A DNA stretch of 35,251 nucleotides from DATKZH01 sp964475955 (GTDB lineage: Bacteria > Planctomycetota > Planctomycetia > Pirellulales > Thermoguttaceae), in NCBI GenBank assembly GCA_964475955.1, contig CAYYZY010000071.1:1-35251 (forward strand). The letters are read 5' to 3'. Below the pieces are notes generated by a model. It was not told where the DNA came from and ran no database searches. It saw only the letters and a program-made list of their open reading frames with translations. Position 1 is the stretch's first letter. Every line of letters begins with the position of its first letter. Of this stretch, positions 1 through 9,294 are shown piece by piece. The position numbers were made by a program, and so were the translations under genes.

Positions 1-967
1 GCACGCGCGGATCGACCGGGTGCTCAACGACTTCGGCGCCGAGTCGCTCAAGCCGGGCTTCTTCGGCGGCATGGCCCAGGCCGCCCTGGAGGCCCGGCTG
101 GGCCAGCTCCTGGGCGAGCGGGAGGGGACCTCCCTGACGCTGACGCTCACCCAGGGCCTCGACGGCGACACCACCATGGCCCAGAACGACCTGCTCTGCC
201 GCGTCGGCCGAGGCCAGGCCACGCTGGAGGACTTCCTGGCCGACTACGGCCACCGGGCCAACGGGGAGATGGAGCTGGCCAACCCCCGCTGGCGGGAGGA
301 CCCCGGCTACGTCGAGCAGATGACGGCCGCCTACCGCCACCCCGACGCCCCGGCCCCCGAGGCCCTGCACGAGGCCAACGTCGCCCGCCGCCGCGAGGGG
401 AAGCTGCCGGCGACAAACGTGTGGCTTTGGGGGCTGGGAAGCGCACCCCAGTTGGAGCCGTTCGCCGAGCGTTACGGCAAGCAGGGGGCGATGATTACGG
501 CGGTAGACCTGCTGCGCGGGCTGGCCGCGCTTCTGGGGTGGCGGCGGATCGACGTGCCGGGGGCGACCGGGTACGTCGACACCGACTACGCGGCCAAGGG
601 GCGCTACGCGGCCGAGGCCCTGAACCAGGTCGACCTGGTGTGTGTCCACGTCGAGGCGACCGACGAGGCGTCGCACCAGGGCGACGCCGCCCTGAAGATC
701 CAGGCCCTTGAGGACGTCGACCGGCACGTCGTCGCGCCCGTGGTCGAGGCCCTCAAGCGGTTCGGCGAGTACCGCGTCCTCGTCTCGGCCGACCATCCCA
801 CGCTGCTGAGGACGAAGACGCACGCCCACGGGACGGTGCCGTGGGCCCTGGCGGGCACGCGCATCGCGCCCGACGAAGCGACGCACTACGACGACCCGAG
901 CGCGGGCCGTTCGCAGCGCGTGTTCGAGGAGGGCTGGCGGTTGATGGAGCACTTCCTCACGGGCTGA
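1..967 (+). CDS. Chimeric ORF: PEP-synthase fragment joined to C-terminal half of ApgM phosphoglycerate mutase
   Basis: The frame is open from the window edge, so the gene is 5'-partial. Up to about nt 390 it encodes a piece of a PEP-synthase/rifampicin-phosphotransferase-type dikinase, recognised by DYGHRANGEMELANPRWRED. From GKLPATNVWLWGLG (about nt 393) it is the C-terminal half of archaeal-type 2,3-bisphosphoglycerate-independent phosphoglycerate mutase. That part has the metal-binding stretches HVEATDEASHQGD and DHPTLLRTKTHAHG and a typical end (GWRLMEHFL). ApgM is usually about 400 residues; the N-terminal half with the phosphorylated serine is absent here. The dikinase piece also stops before its swivelling histidine domain. 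Neither enzyme would be complete, so the join looks like recombination or an assembly error. ApgM beside lysC is, as I recall, a common planctomycete arrangement, so the 3' part is probably in its native place. Confidence 0.8.
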   Translation, partial: HARIDRVLNDFGAESLKPGFFGGMAQAALEARLGQLLGEREGTSLTLTLTQGLDGDTTMAQNDLLCRVGRGQATLEDFLADYGHRANGEMELANPRWREDPGYVEQMTAAYRHPDAPAPEALHEANVARRREGKLPATNVWLWGLGSAPQLEPFAERYGKQGAMITAVDLLRGLAALLGWRRIDVPGATGYVDTDYAAKGRYAAEALNQVDLVCVHVEATDEASHQGDAALKIQALEDVDRHVVAPVVEALKRFGEYRVLVSADHPTLLRTKTHAHGTVPWALAGTRIAPDEATHYDDPSAGRSQRVFEEGWRLMEHFLTG

Positions 968-1043
968 CACGCCCCGGATGGCCGCCCTCGGCCGGCGTTC
1001 GTTTGTGGCCAAAACCCCATACAGAGAATTCGGCGATCGTTCG

Positions 1044-2816
<1,773 letters not shown>

Positions 2817-2817
2817 A

Positions 2818-2911
2818 AATGATGAATGCGGAAGGATGAAGGATGAATTGACGGCGCGGGCAAACGTTACGCCTGCCGTCATTCATCCTTCATCGTTCCT
2901 CATTCATCATT
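2818..2911. repeat. Imperfect inverted repeat of the GGATGAA family between convergent genes
   Basis: Arms at 2818-2855 and 2875-2911 are near-perfect reverse complements (AATGATGAATG...GGATGAA...GACGGC) around a 19-nt loop. It lies just after the lysC stop and reaches into the last codons of the opposing DUF151 gene, whose TGA (2907-2909) is inside the repeat. As RNA it would form a long stem from either strand, so it may act as a bidirectional terminator, but neither side has a clear U tract. Related (GGATGAA)n sequence occurs at 25641-25677, 26899-27007 and 32590-32620. Confidence 0.75.
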
Positions 2912-3311
2912 CACCGAGCACGTCGTTGAGCACTTCTTCGGCGACGTAGATCGGCAGGGGGGGGCGGCAGGTGACGGCCACGGCGATGGCGTCGGACGGG
3001 CGCGAGTCGATCTCGACCAGCTCGCCTTCGCGGCGCACGCGGAGCCTGGCGTAGTAGGTGTGTTCCCGCAGCTCGTTGATCACCACGTCCTGCAATTCTC
3101 CCCCCAGGTTTTCTACTACGCTGACGACCAGGTCGTGCGTGAGCGGCCGCGGCGAGTCGAAACCCTTCACGCGGCGGTCGATGCTCGTGGCCTCGAAAAT
3201 CCCGATGAGGATGGGGAACGACCGCTCCCCGTCGATCTCCTTCAGGTAGATTACCTGCTGATCGTTGATTTCGCTGATGATGATCCGCGATAATTCCATC
3301 GGGACGGGCAT
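2907..3311 (-). CDS. DUF151 bifunctional nuclease family protein
   Basis: A 134-residue single-domain protein beginning MPVPMELSRIIISEINDQQVIYLKE. The spaced motifs FPILIGIFEATSI, RPLTHDLV, LGG and SRPSDAIAVAV are typical of the DUF151/bifunctional nuclease family (PF02577), in which some members have DNase and RNase activity. The length matches the family core, with no fused UVR domain. It is on its own on the minus strand, converging on lysC, and its stop codon falls inside an intergenic inverted repeat. The substrate in bacteria is not settled, so the family assignment is sure but the role is not. Confidence 0.9.
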   Translation of the reverse strand: MPVPMELSRIIISEINDQQVIYLKEIDGERSFPILIGIFEATSIDRRVKGFDSPRPLTHDLVVSVVENLGGELQDVVINELREHTYYARLRVRREGELVEIDSRPSDAIAVAVTCRPPLPIYVAEEVLNDVLGE

Positions 3312-3415
3312 GACGGTATCCTCGCACCTGAGACGGGAGACAACGGGCGCCTCCGGTAGCCCCCATTATAAGCGCCGGGCGACGGCCGTGGCTAGAGGCC
3401 CGCGGGATTCGCCCG

Positions 3416-3910
3416 TCACGACTGGCGGGCCTCGACGAACGGCCACGGCCGGGGCCCGAGGCCGATCGCCACGTTGTGGCGCTCGACGTAGGCGATCCAC
3501 TGCGCGGCCGTCGGCTCGTCGAAGCAGAACCGCTTGTCGTACCCCTCCCCCCAAATCGGCCGCCTTCGCCCCGTTCCCTCACGAATCGCGCCGTCGGCGA
3601 CCTCCACGATCCGGTCGGCCGGCACGCGGGTCGACGCGACGACGACGTGGGCGTACCAGACCTGCACCGCCAGCGCCCACAGGTGAAGCCCCAGCGCGTC
3701 GCACAGCGCGGTGCCCATCAGCTTCCCCACGAAGTGCAGCTCGTCGCGATCGAACACGAGCGGCCCGGGTACGGCGGCGGCCCGATCGCCGACCTCCCGG
3801 ATCGGCTCGGCCGGGAGGATGACGTCGTGCTCCACGCACGACCGTTCTTCCTCCGGAAGCGACGTGCCGTGCGTCGTCACGGTCAGCATCATCGCCAGGG
3901 CGTCGCGCAC
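3416..3910 (-). CDS. Degenerate Y1 (IS200-like) transposase relative, possibly domesticated
   Basis: A 164-residue protein. The GTG start at 3910 is supported by an AAGGAG Shine-Dalgarno eight bases upstream. The start of the protein (LTVTTHGTSLPEEERSCVEH) and its end (IWGEGYDKRFCFDE, then WIAYVERHN) follow the order of small planctomycete Y1-type transposases, which read roughly LTF-T-YGT-LHGDERGSV and W-R-GS-RYLW--E--AA--YV. The catalytic HUH pair should sit in an NHVHVVV-like strand. Here that strand reads VWYAHVVVAS, so one histidine is replaced by tyrosine. The frame is intact and lies 60 bp downstream of valS on the same strand, so it could be co-transcribed. I infer an inactive or repurposed DNA-binding protein. 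The homology is by eye and remote. Confidence 0.6.
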   Translation of the reverse strand: MRDALAMMLTVTTHGTSLPEEERSCVEHDVILPAEPIREVGDRAAAVPGPLVFDRDELHFVGKLMGTALCDALGLHLWALAVQVWYAHVVVASTRVPADRIVEVADGAIREGTGRRRPIWGEGYDKRFCFDEPTAAQWIAYVERHNVAIGLGPRPWPFVEARQS

Positions 3911-3970
3911 GATCGCGCTCCTTTCCGTGATCCCTTCAGGCCGGGGGAACCGGTCGGCCGAACGCGTGCG

Positions 3971-6900
3971 TCACGAACCGGCCTGGCGTTCGGCGTCGAG
4001 CGCCGCCAGGCTTTCCAGGACGGCCATCGTGCCCGCCTGCTGCTGTTCCAACGCCTCGAGGCCGTCGCGCTCTTTCTGAACCACCGCCTCGGGCGCCCGT
4101 TCGATGAAACGCTTGTTGGCCAGCTTGTTTCGCTTGGCGGCAATCAGGGAGGCCCGTTTTTCGAGCTCCTTCTGCTTCCGGGCCATTTCGGCCTCGACGT
4201 CGATCAGCTCGGCCAGGTCGACGAAGACCTCGATTCCGGCGAGCGTCACGTTCGCGCTGAGGCGCGGGGCCTCGACGGCCGGCCCCCAGTCGACGGCCCG
4301 GGCCCAGGCGAGCGAGGCGAAGTAGGGCTCCATCGGCCGCAGCCGGTCGGCCGCTTGGGCGTCGCAGCGCACGGCGAAGTCGACCGGCTTCCGGTCCGGA
4401 ACGTTCTGCCGGCTGCGCACGTCGCGCACCGCCCGAAGTACCCCCTGAAACTGCGCGAACTGCGCTTCGATCTCGGCGTCCTCCCGCGCCGGGTCGCCTT
4501 GGGGCCAGGCGGCGACCATCACGCTCTCGGCCGCCGGCTCGACGACCGCCAGGCCGCGCTCGGGGGCGAGCTCGCCGAGCAACTGCCACACCTCCTCGGT
4601 GAGGAACGGAATCATGGGGTGCAGAAGCCTCAGCAGGGCGTCGAGCGTGTGGGCCAGCACGCGCTGGGCGACCGGGCGCGACCCGTCGTCCTGAAGCCGC
4701 GCCTTGACCATCTCCACGTAGAAACTGCAGAACTCGTCCCAGGCGAACTCGTAGAGCACGCGGGCCGCGTCAGCGTAACGGTACGCGCCCAACGCCTCGG
4801 TCACCTGCCGCGAAACCGTGGAGAGCCGGCTGAGGACCCAGCGGTCCTCCACGAGCAGCTCCGCCTCGGCCACCGGGGCCGCCGTGTACCCTTCCAGGTT
4901 CAAAAGCGCGAAGCGCGAGGCGTTCCAGAGCTTGTTGCAGAAGTTGCGGGCGACCTCGAACCGCTCGCTGATCACGGGCCCCAGCGGCAGGGCCTTGTCT
5001 TCCGGCTTCTCGGCCCACTGCGTGGCGAAGTCCTTCTTGCAGTGCGGGCACCGGATGCGGGGCTCCGTGCGGTTGTCGCGGGTCTGCTCGACGAGGCCGT
5101 CGCAGTGCGGGCACTGGAACTCGACCGGCATGCGGAAATCCTGCGTTTCCGTGGCCAGGTAGGCGAGCCCGAAACGGAGCGCGTCGGCGCCGAACTTCTC
5201 GATCACGCTCAGCGGATCGACGCCGTTGCCCTTGGTCTTCGACATCGTCTCGCCGTAGCCGTCGAGGATCTTCGGGTGGATGTAGACCTCGTGGAAGGGT
5301 ACGTCGCCGACGTTGTGCAGGCCGGCCAGCACCATGCGCGCCACCCAGAGCGTGATGATGTCGCGGCTGGTGATCAGCGTCGTGGTGGGGTAGTAATACT
5401 CCAAGTCCTCACTTTCGACCGGCCAGCCCAGCGTGGAATGGGGCCACAGGGCGGAGCTGAACCACGTGTCGAGCACGTCCTCCTCGCGCGCAAGCGCGTG
5501 GCCCGGCACGGCGTCGTCGGGGAGGTCGTCCTCCCGCGCGCAGATGAGCCACTGGCCGGAGTCGTCGTCGCGGTGCCAGACGACGTCGTCGCGCCCGGCG
5601 AACGCGGCCTTCAAATCGTCTTCCGAGGCCGTCTTGCAGTACCAGACGGGAATCTGATGCCCCCACCAGAGCTGCCGGCTGATGGGCCAGTCGCGCTTCT
5701 CGCTGAGCCAGTCGAGGTAGCCCTTCGTGTAGCGCGGCGGGATGATCTTCACGCGCCCGTCGGTCACGGCGTCCATGGCCGACTGGGCCAGCGTGTCCAT
5801 CTTGACGAACCACTGGTCGGTCAGCAGCGGCTCGATGGGCGTTTTCGATCGATCGGAATGGGCCAGGTCGATCAGGCGGTCCTCCGTCTTCACCAGGAGC
5901 CCCTGCTTCCGGAGGTCGGCGACGACGTTGGCCCGGGCCTGCTCGACCGTTTGCCCCGCGTACGGCCCGGCGTTTTCGTTGAGCGTGCCGTCGAGGTTGA
6001 GGACGCTCACCATGGGCAGGTTGCGGCGCCGGCCCACCTCGTAGTCGTTCGGGTCGTGGCCGGGCGTGATTTTCACGCAGCCGGTCCCCATCTCCGGCTT
6101 GGCCCACTCGTCGGCCACCAGGGGGATTTCGCGCTCCAGAAGCGGCAGGAGCACCTTGCGCCCGTCGGAGGCCATGTCGCGGAGCTTGACCAACTCGGGG
6201 AGCAGCGTCTTGCGGCGATTGCGGACCTCGGCCAGTTGGGCCTCGATTTCCGGCTTGCTCTTGGCCGGGGCCGAGGCCAGATCCTTCTCGAGCTTCTCCT
6301 CGGCCTTTTCCAGCGCGGCGGCGGGAAACGGGTGGACGGCCACGGCCGTGTCGCCGAGCATGGTTTCGGGGCGCGTGGTGGCGATGGTCACGGCCTCGGG
6401 CTCGCCCGGCTTGGGATCGACGACCGGATAGTTGAAGTACCAGAAGTGCCCGGCCACGGCGTCGTGAAACACCTCGTCGTCGCTGACCACGGTTTGGAGG
6501 GCCGTGTCCCAGTTCACCAGGCGCGTGCCGCGGTAGATCAGCCCCTCGCGGAAGAGGCTGAAGAACGTATGGCGCACGGCCCGGGCGCAGACGGCGTCGA
6601 GCGTGAAGCGGGTGCGGGCCCAGTCGCAGCCGCAGCCCATCTCCTTGAGCTGGCGGATGATGCGCGCTTCGTACTCGTCTTTCCAGGCCCAGATTCTCTC
6701 GACGAGTCCTTCGCGCCCCAGCGCGTGCCGGGTCTTGTTCTCTTCGGCCAGCAGGCGCCGCTCGACGACCGCTTGGGTGGCGATCCCGGCGTGGTCGGTG
6801 CCAGGCATCCACAGGGTCTCGAAGCCCTGCATGCGCTTCTGGCGGATGAGCACGTCCTGGAGCGTGTTGTTCAGCGCGTGCCCCAGGTGGAGCGCGCCGG

Positions 6901-7060
6901 TGACGTTGGGCGGCGGGATGACGATCACGTAAGGGCGCCGATCGGGGTTCGGCTCGCTGTGAAAGAACCCCTTCTGTTCCCAGAACGGGTACCACCGGTC
7001 CTGCGCGGCGGCGTGGTCGTATTGCTTGGGCAAATCGCTCGACGATCGTTTGGCGGCCAT
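3971..7060 (-). CDS. valS: Valyl-tRNA synthetase
   Basis: Charges tRNA-Val in the cytoplasm. It has 1029 residues, somewhat longer than the usual 880-960. The class I signatures are PPNVTGALHLGH (HIGH-type motif at residues 58-61) and TMSKTKGN (KMSKS-type motif, Met606). GCGCDWARTRFTLD and the CP1 editing domain follow the family pattern. Residues about 645-700 carry an insertion with two CPHC pairs (Cys650/653 and Cys671/674) that looks like a zinc ribbon, placed just before VARNFCNKLWNASRF of the anticodon-binding region. The C-terminus (about 955-1020) is the usual basic coiled-coil tRNA-binding arm. No T-box is visible upstream; the region before the start holds dispersed repeats and the end of cimA. 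Confidence 0.97.
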   Translation of the reverse strand: MAAKRSSSDLPKQYDHAAAQDRWYPFWEQKGFFHSEPNPDRRPYVIVIPPPNVTGALHLGHALNNTLQDVLIRQKRMQGFETLWMPGTDHAGIATQAVVERRLLAEENKTRHALGREGLVERIWAWKDEYEARIIRQLKEMGCGCDWARTRFTLDAVCARAVRHTFFSLFREGLIYRGTRLVNWDTALQTVVSDDEVFHDAVAGHFWYFNYPVVDPKPGEPEAVTIATTRPETMLGDTAVAVHPFPAAALEKAEEKLEKDLASAPAKSKPEIEAQLAEVRNRRKTLLPELVKLRDMASDGRKVLLPLLEREIPLVADEWAKPEMGTGCVKITPGHDPNDYEVGRRRNLPMVSVLNLDGTLNENAGPYAGQTVEQARANVVADLRKQGLLVKTEDRLIDLAHSDRSKTPIEPLLTDQWFVKMDTLAQSAMDAVTDGRVKIIPPRYTKGYLDWLSEKRDWPISRQLWWGHQIPVWYCKTASEDDLKAAFAGRDDVVWHRDDDSGQWLICAREDDLPDDAVPGHALAREEDVLDTWFSSALWPHSTLGWPVESEDLEYYYPTTTLITSRDIITLWVARMVLAGLHNVGDVPFHEVYIHPKILDGYGETMSKTKGNGVDPLSVIEKFGADALRFGLAYLATETQDFRMPVEFQCPHCDGLVEQTRDNRTEPRIRCPHCKKDFATQWAEKPEDKALPLGPVISERFEVARNFCNKLWNASRFALLNLEGYTAAPVAEAELLVEDRWVLSRLSTVSRQVTEALGAYRYADAARVLYEFAWDEFCSFYVEMVKARLQDDGSRPVAQRVLAHTLDALLRLLHPMIPFLTEEVWQLLGELAPERGLAVVEPAAESVMVAAWPQGDPAREDAEIEAQFAQFQGVLRAVRDVRSRQNVPDRKPVDFAVRCDAQAADRLRPMEPYFASLAWARAVDWGPAVEAPRLSANVTLAGIEVFVDLAELIDVEAEMARKQKELEKRASLIAAKRNKLANKRFIERAPEAVVQKERDGLEALEQQQAGTMAVLESLAALDAERQAGS

Positions 7061-7097
7061 GGCCTCATGCTTGCTGGGTAAAGTGGAATCTCATCTT

Positions 7098-7243
7098 GTA
7101 GGGTGGGTGCTTGCACCCACGCATTTTCGTCTCATTCGAGAATAGTCGGTCGTGTGCGGCCGGAGCTGCCCGCGTGGGTCTCGTGCCTCGACCCACCCTG
7201 CGATTTCGTGCTCGCTAAGTGGGTGCTTGCACCCTGCGGCCGG
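7098..7243. repeat. Dispersed palindromic repeats, GGGTGCTTGCACCC family
   Basis: Two copies of the near-palindrome GGGTGCTTGCACCC lie at about 7105-7118 and 7221-7234. Between them is a hairpin with GTGGGTC/GACCCAC arms (7174-7196). They fill the space between the cimA stop and the valS start. A GC-shifted relative (GTGCGTGCAAGCACGCAC) sits at 14967-14984 beside the Y1 transposase. The look is that of REP-type elements. Confidence 0.7.
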
Positions 7244-7244
7244 T

Positions 7245-8834
7245 TCATACGGCGGATTCCTCGTCCTTGGAGAGCTTGTACTCGTAGCTGTCGAGCAGGG
7301 CGAGCCAACTGGCTTCGATGATGTTCTCGCTCACGCCGACGGTGCCCCACACCTCGTTTTCGTCCTGGCTCTCGATGACCACGCGGACCCAGGCGGCCGT
7401 GGCGGCCTCGGAGTCGATCACCCGCACTTTGTAATCGACCAGGTGCAGGTTGTTCAAGGCCGGGAAGCGCCCGTTGAGGGCTTTTCGCAGGGCGGCGTCG
7501 AGCGCGTCGACCGGCCCGTGCCCCTCGGCGGCCTCGAATCGGACGTCGTCGTTGACCGAAACCTTCACCACCGCCTCGGCGCTGACCTCCCCGCCGGCCT
7601 TGTTGTCGACGTGGACGTGGTAGTGGAGCGTGTCGAAGTGCGGCCGGAACGTGCCCATACACCGCTTGACCAGCAGGTGGAACGTGCCGTCGGCCGCCTC
7701 GAACTGGTAGCCCTGGCTCTCCTTCGACACCACCTCGGCGAGGATCTTGTCCATCATCTCGGAGTCGGGCGGAATGCTCAGCCGCTGCGTCAGCGCCATG
7801 ATGTTCGCCCGGCCCGATAGCTCGCTCAACAGCACGCGGCGCTCGTTCCCCACCCGGGCCGGGTCGATGTGCTCGTAGCTGGCCGTGTTTCGGGCGATCC
7901 CGCTGACGTGCATCCCTCCCTTGTGGGCGAAGGCGCTTCGACCCACGAACGGCTGGTTGGCGCGGAAGTTCATGTTCACCATCTCGTACACGTAGCGCGA
8001 CAGGTCGGTCAGGTGCCCGACCCGCTGGTCGCCCAACACCGCGTAGCCCGACTTCTTGACCTCCAGGTTGGCGATCACCGAGATCAGGTCGGCGTTGCCG
8101 CACCGCTCGCCGAACCCGTTGATCGTGCCCTGCACGTGCGCCGCCCCCGCGTCGACCCCCGCGAGCGTGTTGGCCACGGCCAGGTCGCAGTCGTTGTGGC
8201 AGTGGATGCCGATCGGCACCGGCAGCCGCGCCACGACTTCGCGCGTGACGTCGGCGATCCGCTCGGGCATGCCCCCGCCGTTGGTGTCGCAGAGGACGAT
8301 CGACCGGGCGCCCGCGCCGGCGGCGGTCTGGATCGCCTTCAGGGTGTAGTCGCGGTCGGCCAGCCACCCGTCGAAGAAGTGCTCGGCGTCGAAAATCACC
8401 TGCTGCCCGCGATCGGTCAGGTAGCGGATGCTGTCGTCGATCATGGCCAGGTTCTCTTCGAGGGAGGCGTTGAGCACCTCGGTCACCTGGAAGGCGGAGG
8501 TCTTGCCGACCAGGGTGACCCAGCCGAGGCTGGAATCGCACAGCGCGGCCAAGCCCCGGTCGTCTTCGGCCTTGACGCCCTTGCGCCGCGTCATGCCGAA
8601 CGCGCACACCTTGGTCTTCCCCAGGTCCATCTCCGCGGCCCGCTGGAAGAACTGGAAATCCTTGGGATTCGACGCGGGATAGCCCCCCTCGATGTAATCG
8701 AAGCCCAGTTCGCTGAGCCGCCGGGTGACCAGGAGCTTGTCCTGGAGCGCGAAGCTGACGCCCTCGGCCTGGGCCCCGTCGCGCAGGGTGGTGTCGTAGA
8801 CCTCGATTCGACGCTTCTTCTCAGTCGCTTCCAT
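7245..8834 (-). CDS. cimA: (R)-citramalate synthase
   Basis: Condenses pyruvate and acetyl-CoA to citramalate, the first step of the threonine-independent isoleucine route. I start it at ATG 8834 (MEATEKKRRIEVYDTTLRDG); a GTG three codons upstream is possible. The HMGL-like TIM barrel covers about residues 8-285, with DTTLRDGAQAEGV and the metal-binding HCHNDCDLAVAN. HKGGMHVSGIARN follows, then a C-terminal LeuA-type allosteric domain from about residue 390. Length (529) and the early motif VSFALQDKLLVTRRLSELGFDYIEGGYP fit the long citramalate synthase group better than LeuA or homocitrate synthase. Upstream lie a promoter, a leader peptide rich in branched-chain residues and a terminator-like hairpin, so attenuation by amino acid supply is likely. 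Confidence 0.93.
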   Translation of the reverse strand: MEATEKKRRIEVYDTTLRDGAQAEGVSFALQDKLLVTRRLSELGFDYIEGGYPASNPKDFQFFQRAAEMDLGKTKVCAFGMTRRKGVKAEDDRGLAALCDSSLGWVTLVGKTSAFQVTEVLNASLEENLAMIDDSIRYLTDRGQQVIFDAEHFFDGWLADRDYTLKAIQTAAGAGARSIVLCDTNGGGMPERIADVTREVVARLPVPIGIHCHNDCDLAVANTLAGVDAGAAHVQGTINGFGERCGNADLISVIANLEVKKSGYAVLGDQRVGHLTDLSRYVYEMVNMNFRANQPFVGRSAFAHKGGMHVSGIARNTASYEHIDPARVGNERRVLLSELSGRANIMALTQRLSIPPDSEMMDKILAEVVSKESQGYQFEAADGTFHLLVKRCMGTFRPHFDTLHYHVHVDNKAGGEVSAEAVVKVSVNDDVRFEAAEGHGPVDALDAALRKALNGRFPALNNLHLVDYKVRVIDSEAATAAWVRVVIESQDENEVWGTVGVSENIIEASWLALLDSYEYKLSKDEESAV

Positions 8835-8957
8835 ACCGCACACGTGGGGAGTTCGGGGGATGGGCTCGCAGGAACGGACAGTTGGCGGGAGGTTGTTGTT
8901 TTCTCCAAAAGAGGGGGCGCGGCCTCTGCCACGCAGTCCCCCTTCCCTAAACGAAAC

Positions 8958-8989
8958 AAGCCCTCAGGTCGCTTCAGACCTCAGGGCTT
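8958..8989 (-). terminator. Candidate attenuator hairpin in the cimA leader
   Basis: On the minus strand AAGCCCTGAGGTC, a six-base loop and GACCTGAGGGCTT form a 13-bp stem with one mismatch, followed by GTTTCGTTT. That is the shape of an intrinsic terminator, and it lies 124 bp before the cimA start with no gene ending there. The 5' arm can also pair with CCTTAGGGGGC (9017-9027), which spans the leader-peptide stop codon, giving a possible antiterminator. Confidence 0.6.
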
Positions 8990-9021
8990 GGTTGGATCGG
9001 TCGGATACCGGTCGACGCCCC

Positions 9022-9120
9022 CTAAGGCCCAGACTCCCCAATAATCACCACAATGAGCCTCCCGACGCCCAGGGCGTCGGTGGCGATGCGGCATATCGGG
9101 ACGTGGGCGCTGGCGGACAT
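9022..9120 (-). CDS. cimA leader peptide with consecutive branched-chain codons
   Basis: A 32-codon frame from ATG 9120 to TAG 9022. Its last third reads RLIVVIIGESGP. The codons for L-I-V-V-I-I are CTC ATT GTG GTG ATT ATT; all three isoleucine codons here are ATT, although this GC-rich genome mostly uses ATC. A run of six regulatory amino acids just before a stop, followed by a hairpin and then a branched-chain biosynthetic gene, is the classic leader-peptide arrangement. The ATG lies only about 4-8 nt from the predicted transcription start, so translation may be almost leaderless. I see no clear Shine-Dalgarno. Both the peptide and the regulation are inferred from sequence only. Confidence 0.65.
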   Translation of the reverse strand: MSASAHVPICRIATDALGVGRLIVVIIGESGP

Positions 9121-9132
9121 GTTCCGGTCCGG

Positions 9133-9161
9133 AATTTTCAACGAGACGGTTATCTCGTCAA
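9133..9161 (-). promoter_or_regulatory. Sigma70-like promoter for the cimA leader
   Basis: Reading the minus strand, TTGACG (9161-9156), a 17-bp spacer and AAAATT (9138-9133) match a housekeeping promoter (5/6 and 4/6). The spacer contains the inverted repeat ACGAGA-TAACCG-TCTCGT, which could be an operator or chance. The predicted start point falls just before the leader-peptide ATG at 9120. Confidence 0.5.
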
Positions 9162-9294
9162 ACATACGGCCGATAGCGGGAGATGTCAACCAGGCTGGGG
9201 ATTCGCTCGGGCCGACGGGAGAATGCCCCGAAAGAGGGGAGCCGGGGCGGTGTCGCGGGGACAGACGACGCGCCGAGAATTGGTGCAGGGGCGT

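Noticed and set aside
968..1043. A lysine riboswitch or leader peptide before lysC
   Set aside because: Only 76 bp separate the genes and no conserved fold or regulatory codon run is seen.
3476..7081. A very long plus-strand open frame over valS
   Set aside because: It is antisense to a well-recognised valyl-tRNA synthetase and shows no family motif; long antisense frames are common in high-GC coding DNA.
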